Below are positions 10,300-17,515 of a stretch of 45,273 nt of DNA, in pieces; positions within the stretch are counted from its first letter, which is position 1, and each line of letters begins with the position of its first letter. Position numbers and translations under genes: made by a program. The notes below the pieces were generated by a model, which saw only the letters and a list, made by a program, of their open reading frames with translations, ran no database searches and was not told where the DNA came from. Source of the DNA: Mycobacterium sp. NAZ190054 (GTDB lineage Bacteria > Actinomycetota > Actinomycetes > Mycobacteriales > Mycobacteriaceae); assembly GCF_001545925.1 (NCBI RefSeq), contig NZ_LMVQ01000057.1:1-45273 (forward strand). Direction: 5' to 3'.

Positions 10300-10998
10300 A
10301 TGCATCACCACTTCGTCAACGGCGAGCGACGTGAACTCGATCCGCGGGGCCCGTTCGCGGCGTACCTCGACCCCGCCTCCACGGCCGTCGTCTCCATCGA
10401 CATGCACGCCGGGCACCTGTCCGAGCGACCGGACTGCCCGTGCCCGGCCCCGCGCGGCCGCCAGATCATCGACGGCGTCAACGCGTTTCACGCAGACGCC
10501 CGCGCCCACGGCGTGCCCGTCATCCATGTGCGGTCGGAGTTGCGCCCCTCGGGGCGCGACGATGTCCTGGGTACCAGTCCCAGCGCGTGGCGGCTCACGT
10601 TCCCGCAGTTCGCCGGGCCCATACCGGGCGCCGACCAGCACGCCCTCACCGGCACGCAGTGGACCGAGTTCGTCACCGAGGTGCTTCCGGGCGACGAGAT
10701 CGTCAGCGGCAAGAAGCGCCTGTCGGCGTTCTACCCGACTGACCTCGATTTCCTGTTGCGCCAGATGGGAATCCGCACCGTCGTCATCGACGGCATCATG
10801 GCGGACTGCTGTGTGCTGAACAGTTCATTCGAGGCGTCGAATCTCGGGTACCGCGTCGTCGTGCCGGCCGATCTGGTGCGCGGCACCAACCAGGAACTCG
10901 AACATGCCGCCACCGCGATGATCTCGCTGCACTTCGGGCTGGTCACCGATTCCTCCGTGCTGACCTCCGCGTGGTCGGAGGCATCCGCGCGGGTGTGA
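10300..10998 (+). CDS. Isochorismatase-family cysteine hydrolase
   Basis: A 232-aa protein with the Asp-Lys-Cys triad of this fold: VVSIDMHAGH (Asp near residue 34), GKKRLSAFYPTDL (Lys near 137) and MADCCVLNSSFEA (Cys near 174). Members hydrolyse amide or carbamoyl bonds (N-carbamoylsarcosine amidase, nicotinamidase, maleamate amidase, RutB); true isochorismatase activity is not implied. A GGCGGG site precedes ATG 10300-10302. An earlier ATG at 10282, overlapping the nitrilase stop as ATGA, would add six residues. It is the third gene of the permease operon and ends 5 bp from the convergent nitroreductase gene. Confidence 0.88.
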   Translation: MHHHFVNGERRELDPRGPFAAYLDPASTAVVSIDMHAGHLSERPDCPCPAPRGRQIIDGVNAFHADARAHGVPVIHVRSELRPSGRDDVLGTSPSAWRLTFPQFAGPIPGADQHALTGTQWTEFVTEVLPGDEIVSGKKRLSAFYPTDLDFLLRQMGIRTVVIDGIMADCCVLNSSFEASNLGYRVVVPADLVRGTNQELEHAATAMISLHFGLVTDSSVLTSAWSEASARV

Positions 10999-11003
10999 GC
11001 GGG

Positions 11004-11519
11004 TCACCAACGACCGCGGTGGACCACCTCGTCGAACGGACGGCGGTCGGGCTTGCGGATCGGCGTCAGCGGCCGGTCGGCCGGATAGCCGAGGCCCAGC
11101 AGGTAGGCGACGAAATGGTCGTCGGGGACACCGAGGATCTCCCTGGCCTTCTGCTGGTCGCCCACCGACGAATGCGCCGTTCCCACTCCGAGGCCGGTCG
11201 CCGTGATGGCCATCGCCATGGTGGCCTGACCCAGATCGTAGGAATCGACCACCCGGCGTTGCTCGTCGGGCGGTTCGGGCGCGACGAGTGCGATCGCCGC
11301 CGGCGCCGACGCGATGTGGCGAGCCCCCTGCCACACGGTGGACAGGTCCTGCAGTTGATCCGCGTCGGTGACGATCACGAAATCCCAGGGTTGCCGGTTC
11401 CTGGCCGAGGGTGACCGCCACCCCGCTTCGACGATGCGCAGCAGGTCCGCCTCGGCAACCGGTTCCGGACGGTAGGTCCTGACGTTCCTGCGCGCCCTGA
11501 CGGCGTCCCAGGTCTCCAT
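11004..11519 (-). CDS. Nitroreductase-family flavoprotein
   Basis: A 171-aa FMN-binding protein of the nitroreductase family. It shows the N-terminal RRNVRTYRPEPV FMN-phosphate motif, SARNRQPWDFVIV, and a C-terminal GLGYPADRPL typical of the family. It would reduce nitro groups, quinones or another electron-poor substrate using NAD(P)H; the family is promiscuous, so the substrate is not predictable. It begins 29 bp after the reductase gene on the same strand and is probably the last gene of the cyclase operon. Confidence 0.85.
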   Translation of the reverse strand: METWDAVRARRNVRTYRPEPVAEADLLRIVEAGWRSPSARNRQPWDFVIVTDADQLQDLSTVWQGARHIASAPAAIALVAPEPPDEQRRVVDSYDLGQATMAMAITATGLGVGTAHSSVGDQQKAREILGVPDDHFVAYLLGLGYPADRPLTPIRKPDRRPFDEVVHRGRW

Positions 11520-11548
11520 ATCTGTTCCCTTCGTCGGGTGGTTTGGGC

Positions 11549-12502
11549 TTACAGGTCCAGAACGAGTCTCGGTGTGCGCGAACGTGAGACGCAGATCATC
11601 ATGCAGTCGTTCGCCCGCTGCTGTTCGGTGGTGAGCACCGAGTCGCGGTGGTCGGGTTCACCGTCGAGCACAGCGGTCTCACACGACCCGCACGTGCCCT
11701 CGGTGCACGAGTACAGCGGGTCCACGCCGGCTTCTTCGACGACGTCCAGGATCGAACGGTCCGAAGGTATCTGCAACGTCAGGCCACTGCCGGCGAGGTA
11801 GACCTCGAAGGCCCCGGTTCGTGCCGTTCCGGCGAGCGGCTTGGCGGTGAAGCGCTCGACGTGCAACGAACGCGAAAATCTTGCGTTGCAACGTTTTTCG
11901 ACCGCGGCGAGCAGTGGCTCGGGGCCGCAGCAGTACACCTCGGCGTCCGGCGGTGACGCGTCCAGGACGGTGTCGAGATCGAGCAGGCCGGTCTCGTCCT
12001 GCGGGCGGACCGACACCCGGTCACCGTAACGGGCGAGTTCGTCGAGAAAAGCCATCGACGCGCGCCGGCGCCCGCCGTAGACCAGTTGCCAGTCCGCGCC
12101 CGCGGCCTCGGCGGCAGAGATCATCGGCAGAAGCGGGGTGATGCCGATGCCGCCGGCGATGAACAGGTAGTGCGCGGCGTCGACCATCGGAAAGTTGTTG
12201 CGCGGACCGCATACACGCACCGCGTCGCCAGGTCGCAGCACATCGTGCACATACACCGATCCGCCGCGGCCGTCGGGGTCCCTGAGGATGCCCAGGCGCC
12301 AGGACGACCGGTCGGCCGGGTCGCCGCACAGCGAGTACTGGCGGGTCGGCGCTCCGTCCAGGATCAGGTCGATGTGCGAGCCCGGCGCCCAGCAGGGCAA
12401 CGGCCGCCCGTCGATCTCCCGCAGCGTCAGCGCGACCACACCCTCGGCGACGGCGGCCTTCTCCTCGACCAGGACGTCGAACCGGAACTCGCCGCCGGTC
12501 AA
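11549..12502 (-). CDS. Ferredoxin reductase component of a Rieske oxygenase (class IA type)
   Basis: The 317-aa protein has the domain order of phthalate dioxygenase reductase and VanB: FMN domain with RQYSLCGDP (about residue 54), NAD-binding domain with GGIGITPLLPM (about 117) and YCCGPEPLL (about 190), and a C-terminal plant-type 2Fe-2S ferredoxin with CTEGTCGSCETAVL (about 266) and a fourth Cys near 302. It passes electrons from NADH to the oxygenase. The only Rieske oxygenase in the window is at 22595-23587, its likely partner although 10 kb away. Start ATG overlaps the upstream stop as ATGA. Confidence 0.92.
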   Translation of the reverse strand: MTGGEFRFDVLVEEKAAVAEGVVALTLREIDGRPLPCWAPGSHIDLILDGAPTRQYSLCGDPADRSSWRLGILRDPDGRGGSVYVHDVLRPGDAVRVCGPRNNFPMVDAAHYLFIAGGIGITPLLPMISAAEAAGADWQLVYGGRRRASMAFLDELARYGDRVSVRPQDETGLLDLDTVLDASPPDAEVYCCGPEPLLAAVEKRCNARFSRSLHVERFTAKPLAGTARTGAFEVYLAGSGLTLQIPSDRSILDVVEEAGVDPLYSCTEGTCGSCETAVLDGEPDHRDSVLTTEQQRANDCMMICVSRSRTPRLVLDL

Positions 12503-13065
12503 TCCGGCAACCCGATGTCGAACACCGCCATCAGCTGCGCCAGCGTGCGGTAGTAGCCCACCAGCGTGGTGAGCTCGACGATCCCTTCCACGCCCAGCAC
12601 CTCGGCGTACCCGCGGTAGTCCTCGTCGGTGACAGAACCGTTGCCCAGCAGCGTGCTACACAGATCAGCGGCGGCCTGCTCCGTGGCGTCTTCCGCGTCG
12701 AACGTCCCGGTGGACAGCTGGCCCAGTTCGTCGTCGGTGAGACCGGCGGCGCGGCCGACGCGTTCGTGTGCCCACCACTCGAACTCCGAATCCGTCGCCG
12801 TGGCCACCAGCAGGATCGCGATCTCGCGGATCCTGGCCGACAACCCGGTGCGGTAGCGGATCGCGGCGCCGAGCTGTTGGAGCGCGTCGCCGATTCCCGG
12901 GGCGTGCAACATGACCCCGAACGGCCCGGTCAGCGATCCGTCCGGCGCCACCACCGGGAAATGCTGCGTGCCCTTCAGGCGGTCACCGCCGGTGATGCCG
13001 TCGTAGACGACGCGTTGCTCGTCGGTCAGATCGGCGGGGGTCAGCGACCTGAGACGCCGGCTCAC
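12499..13065 (-). CDS. Carboxymuconolactone decarboxylase family protein
   Basis: A 188-aa all-helical AhpD-like protein. The region TGLSARIREIAILLVATATDSEFEWWAHERVG matches the CMD core, but the redox CxxC of AhpD is absent: the motif position reads TATDSEFEWWAHE. It therefore resembles the hydrolase or isomerase-like CMD branch found in aromatic catabolic operons rather than a peroxidase. It overlaps its neighbours by 4 bp at both ends. The reaction is not predictable. Confidence 0.85.
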   Translation of the reverse strand: MSRRLRSLTPADLTDEQRVVYDGITGGDRLKGTQHFPVVAPDGSLTGPFGVMLHAPGIGDALQQLGAAIRYRTGLSARIREIAILLVATATDSEFEWWAHERVGRAAGLTDDELGQLSTGTFDAEDATEQAAADLCSTLLGNGSVTDEDYRGYAEVLGVEGIVELTTLVGYYRTLAQLMAVFDIGLPD

Positions 13066-13775
13066 TGAGGGCCCTGCGGGAAGGGCAGGTAGTGATAGCG
13101 GGGTTGGCGGTTGACCCGGCGACCGAACACCGCCCAGCTCAGCAGGAATCCGAGCAGCCCACCGAGCAGGGCCTGCCCGTACCGGTCTTTGATCATCGGG
13201 AGCACCAACGCCATCACATCCATGCCGGCGTCGGCGCCGGCCGGCTGGGCGACGGAGGCGGCGGACGTGGCCGTGCCCGTCGCCGGGATCGGCGCCGGGC
13301 CACCGCCGGGCGCGGTACCCGCGGGCTGGTCGAGCAGCGCGGAGATGTTCGCGACGAACTGTCCGATCAGCCGGTTACTGACATCGGCGATGGCGCCGCG
13401 GCCGAATTGGGCCATCCGGCCGCTGATGTCGAGATCGGTGTCGATCAGCACCCGGGTCCGGGTGTCGGTCACCGGCTCCAGCCAGGCGTGGACCTTGGCG
13501 TTGGCCGCCGCCTGACCCTTGGGGTCCTTGCCGGACGCGGCGATGACGGCGCTGTAGGTGGCGTCGTCCTTCTGCGCGAAGCGGGCGGTGCCGCGGAAGT
13601 GGGCGCCGATGGGGCCGACCTTGATCTTGACGTTGCCCAGGTAGTTGTCGCCCTCGATCCCGTCCAGGGCGGCTCCCGGCATGCAGGGCATGATCCGTTC
13701 CAGATCGGTGAGCAGATTCCACGTCTGCTCCAGACCGGCGTCGATCTCGAACTGGTTCTTCAGCTGCATCGCCAT
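13062..13775 (-). CDS. CoxG-like SRPBCC protein with C-terminal membrane anchor
   Basis: Residues 1-150 match the CoxG/carbon monoxide dehydrogenase subunit G family (START-like fold): NQFEIDAGLEQTWNLLTD, MPCMPGA and SGRMAQFGRGAI. A Pro/Ala-rich linker follows, then a membrane helix near residues 195-218 (LLGGLLGFLLSWAVFG) and a basic tail. CoxG helps recruit or assemble molybdenum CO dehydrogenase at the membrane in Oligotropha; by analogy this one may tether the molybdenum hydroxylases encoded upstream. It lies between the cyclase and CMD genes of the same operon. Confidence 0.85.
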   Translation of the reverse strand: MAMQLKNQFEIDAGLEQTWNLLTDLERIMPCMPGAALDGIEGDNYLGNVKIKVGPIGAHFRGTARFAQKDDATYSAVIAASGKDPKGQAAANAKVHAWLEPVTDTRTRVLIDTDLDISGRMAQFGRGAIADVSNRLIGQFVANISALLDQPAGTAPGGGPAPIPATGTATSAASVAQPAGADAGMDVMALVLPMIKDRYGQALLGGLLGFLLSWAVFGRRVNRQPRYHYLPFPQGPQ

Positions 13776-13781
13776 GACCGG

Positions 13782-14609
13782 TCAGCCCGCGAATCCCTCG
13801 ATGACCTCGTCGGCTCCGCAGTCGAAGAAGGCCATGATCCGGCACGGGCAGGCTTCGCCGCCCTCGATCTTCCACGGGAACGCGCCGATGATCGCGCGCT
13901 GGTTCAGCACGGTTTTCAGGTCGCCGCCGACGTTCTCGGCGTGGATGCAGCCGTCCTGGAACGCCAGGTGGTGCATCGGGAAGATGTCGGATTTGATCTC
14001 ACGGCCCGAAAGATGGTGGGTGTACTCGTATTCTCCGCCGAAGAACTCGGTGTAGGTCATCCCCACGTGCTCTTCGAACTTCTTCAGCAGATCCGGGCGC
14101 ATGTTGCGGATCGTGGTGTTCATCGGGTGGTCCCCGGAACCGGCATCGATACCCCACCAACGGATCTCCATCTCCGCCATCCAGCGGGCCAGCCGCACGC
14201 TGCCGCCCGGGTGCATCGTGAAGTAGCGCACCAGGTCCTGCTTCGGCATGCCCTGGTAGTAGTCGATGAACCCGGTGTGGATGATCAGGATGTCACCCTC
14301 TTTGACCTCCACCTTCGAGGTGATGTGCTCGGGCTCGATGAGCTCCCAGTCGCTGACGGCGTCGGAGACGTCGACGATGGCGCCGGGGTGGATCAGGTAG
14401 TCCAGCGGCAGCGACGCCATGTCCAGTCCGCCGTCGGTGCCGTGCATGGGTCCATCCAGGTGGGTGCCGGAGTGCAGCGAGGCTTCGATGCGCTGCGAGA
14501 CGATCTGGTTCGTCTGCAGGTTCTGGGTGTAGTACATCTTGTTGCCCGGATAACCCACCCAGCCCGGGGTGTGCAGGCCCCAGGGATGGGTCAGATCGAC
14601 AATGCGCAT
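13782..14609 (-). CDS. Cyclase-family metal-dependent hydrolase (kynurenine formamidase/isatin hydrolase-like)
   Basis: A 275-aa protein of the cyclase family (PF04199). The metal site motif HSGTHLDGPMH lies near residue 46, with the further conserved ILIIHTGF and IDAGSGDHP segments. Family members include bacterial kynurenine formamidase (KynB) and isatin hydrolase, which open amide rings or remove formyl groups using Mn or Zn. Next to molybdenum hydroxylase and Rieske genes, opening of a hydroxylated lactam or imide ring is a reasonable inference. GGAGAAG precedes ATG 14607-14609, preferred over an ATG 24 bp upstream. The operator copy at 14633-14647 lies directly upstream; the gene starts its own operon. 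Confidence 0.87.
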   Translation of the reverse strand: MRIVDLTHPWGLHTPGWVGYPGNKMYYTQNLQTNQIVSQRIEASLHSGTHLDGPMHGTDGGLDMASLPLDYLIHPGAIVDVSDAVSDWELIEPEHITSKVEVKEGDILIIHTGFIDYYQGMPKQDLVRYFTMHPGGSVRLARWMAEMEIRWWGIDAGSGDHPMNTTIRNMRPDLLKKFEEHVGMTYTEFFGGEYEYTHHLSGREIKSDIFPMHHLAFQDGCIHAENVGGDLKTVLNQRAIIGAFPWKIEGGEACPCRIMAFFDCGADEVIEGFAG

Positions 14610-14632
14610 GTGACTTCTCCGCTCCAAAAACA

Positions 14633-14647
14633 CTCAACAGTATTGAA
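14633..14647. promoter_or_regulatory. Putative operator upstream of the cyclase operon
   Basis: CTCAA-CAGTA-TTGAA is an inverted repeat with one imperfect base pair, 23 nt before the cyclase ATG, in the 45-bp gap after the molybdopterin subunit stop. It is one of the family of 15-bp repeats upstream of the operons of this region. Confidence 0.5.
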
Positions 14648-14654
14648 CAGGATT

Positions 14655-17018
14655 CTATGCTACTGAAATACGTTTGACCAGCCGGCGCACCAGATCCGGC
14701 CGGATCGGCACGGACACAATGGAATCCGGGATTCTCAGGGCGTCGTCGACGGCCGAAGCGATGGCTGCCGCGACCGCCGTCGTCCCGCCTTCCCCCGCAC
14801 CCTTGACGCCGAGTGGGTTGATCGGGCTCGGGGCGTCCTCGGTGACCAGCGTTTCCACGTCCGGCACCTCGAGCAGCGTCGGGATCAGGTAATCCATGAA
14901 CGTCGTGCACTGCGGCGTGCCGTCCGCGCCGTACAGGAACTCTTCGTAGACCGCGCCGCCGATGCCCTGGGCCACACCGCCGGCGATCTGCCCCTCGACG
15001 AGGGTGGGATTCAACGCCCGCCCCACGTCGTAGCCGACGATGAAGCGTTCGATGGTGAGATTCCCCGTGCCCTTGTCGATGGCGACCAGCGCGGCGTGCA
15101 GGCCGTAGGGGTAGGTCATGTGATCGGACCGGAACCAGCCGTCGGCGCTCAGACCCGGGTCCTCCTTCATCTCACCGGCGCCGACGGGTTCCAGCAGCCG
15201 GGCGATCTCCCCGAGGGTCAGGGTCCGTGACGGGTCCTCGACGACGGCGACCGCGCCGTCCCTGACGTCCACCTCCTCGGTGCTGACCTTGAAGTGATGG
15301 GCCGCGACCCGGACGGCCTTCTGCGCCAGGGCGTCCACGGCCAGTTTGGCCGCCGAACCCGCCATCACCGCCAGCCGGGTGGCGAACGCGCCCCGTCCGT
15401 ATTCGAACTGGTCGGTGCGGCCACGCACCACCCGGATCGAGTCGTGCGGGATCTGCAGGCGGTCCGCAACCACCTGCGCCAGCACGGTGTCCACGCCCTG
15501 CCCCACCGACGACGCGCCGCAGGTGATGGTGACCTTCCCGCTGCCGTCGACCGAGACGCGGGCACCCTCGAACGGTCCGATGCCACTCTTCTCGACGAAG
15601 AAGCCGAACCCGAATCCGACGATTTCTCCTGCGGCACGGCGTTTCTCGACGTCGGCCCGGATCGCGGGGAAGTTGTACTGTGCGGACACCTTGTCCAGGA
15701 GCAGCCGGTAGTCACCGGAGTCGTGCACCATATGGGTGCCCATCGCCTGGATGGGGCGTTCATAGGGCATCTCGGCGACCGGGATGAAGTTGACCCGCCG
15801 AAGCTGTGCCGGGTCGAGTCGCAGCTCCCTGGCGATCTTGTCCACCAGCCGTTCGCGCGCGAAAGTCCCCTCGTAGCGGCCCGGGGACCGGTAGGTACCC
15901 GCCGGGGTCTTGTTGGTCAGCCGCACGTGCGCCGTGGCCCGGAAGTGCGGGATCACGTACGGCCCGGGCAGCATCGAGGCGGTCAGCGAGGCCACGGTCG
16001 CGCCGTGCGTGCGCACATAGGCGCCCTGGTCCAGGATGAAGTCGGCGTCCAGGGCTTCGATCCACCCGTCCGCCACGCGTACGAGCGCCCGCAACCGATG
16101 GTGCTGGCCCCGAGAGTGATTGGTGGCGACGAGGTGTTCCTGCCGATCCTCGATCCACTTGACCGGGCGGCGCAGCCGCATCGCCGCGACCGTCACCAGC
16201 ACATCCTCGGGATAGAGCTCACCGCGCGGCCCGAACCCGCCACCGACATGGGTCTCGCGCACCAGCACCTGGTGCGGCGGAAGTCCGGCGATCGCCGCGA
16301 TGGCCTCGCGGTTCCAGAACGGCACCTTGGCCGCGCCGTCGACCACCAGCAGTTGCTCCGCCTCGTCGAACCTCGCCACCAGACCGCGGCACTCCATCGG
16401 CACCCCGGTGTGGCGTCCGATGCGGGCGTCCATCTCGAAGATCCGGTGGGTGCCGGCGGCTACCAGGTCCCCGGCACGGGCGAAGGCGCCGTCGACGTCG
16501 CCGTACTCCTCCACGAAACACGTGGCCTCGGAATGTTGTTCGGGAAGCTCGGCACCGGTGCCGGCCGCCCAGCTCGCCTGCTCGCCGTCGATCCAGGTGA
16601 CCGGGTCGAGATCGGCGTCGATGCGGGCCTCGAGTGGTTCGATGTCGACGTCGACGAGCTCGGCGGCATCCTCGGCGAGATACGGTGAGGTGGCGAAGAC
16701 GACCGCGACGGGTTCGCCGACGTAGCGCACGAACCGCCGGGCGAGGACGGGTTGCCGGTAGGGCAGCAACTCGGGGCGCGGCGTGAGCCGGAAGCCGATG
16801 GCCGGCAGTGCGGCGATGTCGTCATAGGACCACGCGGCCACCACGCCGTCGAGCAGCAGGGCTGCGGACACGTCGACGGACACCAACCGCCCGTAGGCGA
16901 CCGGGGAGCGCACCACGCGCATGTGCAGTTCGCCCGCGTGGACCGTGTCCGCGGCGAACCGTCCGGCTCCCCGAAGCAGCACCGGGTCTTCGATGCGCTT
17001 GGCGCGGGCGCCGATCAT
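14655..17018 (-). CDS. Molybdenum hydroxylase, molybdopterin-binding large subunit (first copy)
   Basis: A 787-aa member of the xanthine dehydrogenase/CO dehydrogenase large-subunit family that binds Mo-molybdopterin (cytosine dinucleotide in CoxL-type enzymes) and hydroxylates a heteroaromatic ring or aldehyde using water. It shows RIEDPVLLRGAGRFAAD at the N-terminus, VGEPVAVVFA, GGGFGPRGELYPEDV (about residue 255), QGVDTVLAQVVAD, and the catalytic Glu in GVKGAGEGG near residue 745. The active-site loop reads TYRSPGR, neither the AYxCSFR of form I CoxL nor the AYRGAGR of form II, so CO is an unlikely substrate. Start ATG overlaps the 2Fe-2S subunit stop by 4 bp. Last gene of a five-gene operon. 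Confidence 0.92.
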   Translation of the reverse strand: MIGARAKRIEDPVLLRGAGRFAADTVHAGELHMRVVRSPVAYGRLVSVDVSAALLLDGVVAAWSYDDIAALPAIGFRLTPRPELLPYRQPVLARRFVRYVGEPVAVVFATSPYLAEDAAELVDVDIEPLEARIDADLDPVTWIDGEQASWAAGTGAELPEQHSEATCFVEEYGDVDGAFARAGDLVAAGTHRIFEMDARIGRHTGVPMECRGLVARFDEAEQLLVVDGAAKVPFWNREAIAAIAGLPPHQVLVRETHVGGGFGPRGELYPEDVLVTVAAMRLRRPVKWIEDRQEHLVATNHSRGQHHRLRALVRVADGWIEALDADFILDQGAYVRTHGATVASLTASMLPGPYVIPHFRATAHVRLTNKTPAGTYRSPGRYEGTFARERLVDKIARELRLDPAQLRRVNFIPVAEMPYERPIQAMGTHMVHDSGDYRLLLDKVSAQYNFPAIRADVEKRRAAGEIVGFGFGFFVEKSGIGPFEGARVSVDGSGKVTITCGASSVGQGVDTVLAQVVADRLQIPHDSIRVVRGRTDQFEYGRGAFATRLAVMAGSAAKLAVDALAQKAVRVAAHHFKVSTEEVDVRDGAVAVVEDPSRTLTLGEIARLLEPVGAGEMKEDPGLSADGWFRSDHMTYPYGLHAALVAIDKGTGNLTIERFIVGYDVGRALNPTLVEGQIAGGVAQGIGGAVYEEFLYGADGTPQCTTFMDYLIPTLLEVPDVETLVTEDAPSPINPLGVKGAGEGGTTAVAAAIASAVDDALRIPDSIVSVPIRPDLVRRLVKRISVA

Positions 17019-17515
17019 GCGGTGGTCTCGTCGTCGGCGGGTTCGTCACCGCGCATCATCTTCTGGGCACAGAGTGTGGCCTTGAGGATGTTCTGGTAGC
17101 CGGTACAGCGGCAGAGGTTCGCCGAGAGCATGTCTCGCAGCTCGTCCTCGCCGGCGTCCGGCCGCTCCTCCAGGTACCCGGCGATCAGTGTCAGGAAGCC
17201 GGGTGTGCAGAAGCCGCACTGCAACCCGTGGTTGTCCCAGAACGCCTGCTGCACCGGGTGCAGGGTCGCGTCGTCGGGAGCCAGCCCCTCGACCGTACGG
17301 ATGGACGCGCCTTCGGCCTGGACCGCGAACATCAGGCACGCGCGGATCGGTTGGCCGTCGAGCAGTACCGTGCACGCGCCGCACACACCGTGCTCACAGC
17401 CCAGATGGGTGCCGGTCAACCCGCAGTCGTCGCGCAGCGCATCGGCGAGCGTGCGGCGCGGCTCGACGTCCAGGTCGTAGCGATCCCCGTTGACGTACAG
17501 GCGAAGTGAACTCAT
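17015..17515 (-). CDS. Molybdenum hydroxylase 2Fe-2S subunit
   Basis: A 166-aa small subunit with two iron-sulfur clusters: a plant-type N-terminal cluster (CEHGVCGACTVLLDG near residue 42, plus a later Cys in RACLMF) and a helical C-terminal cluster (CGFCTPGFL near 102 and CRCTGYQNI near 137). It carries electrons from the Mo site to FAD. It is the only small subunit in the window and lies between the two large-subunit genes with 4-bp overlaps at both sides, so both large subunits probably share it. Confidence 0.95.
   Translation of the reverse strand: MSSLRLYVNGDRYDLDVEPRRTLADALRDDCGLTGTHLGCEHGVCGACTVLLDGQPIRACLMFAVQAEGASIRTVEGLAPDDATLHPVQQAFWDNHGLQCGFCTPGFLTLIAGYLEERPDAGEDELRDMLSANLCRCTGYQNILKATLCAQKMMRGDEPADDETTA

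Noticed and set aside
14648..14661. Sequence CTACTGAAATA resembling the 25896 and 33029 boxes
   Set aside because: It lies mostly inside the coding end of the first large subunit and lacks the matching arm; probably chance.
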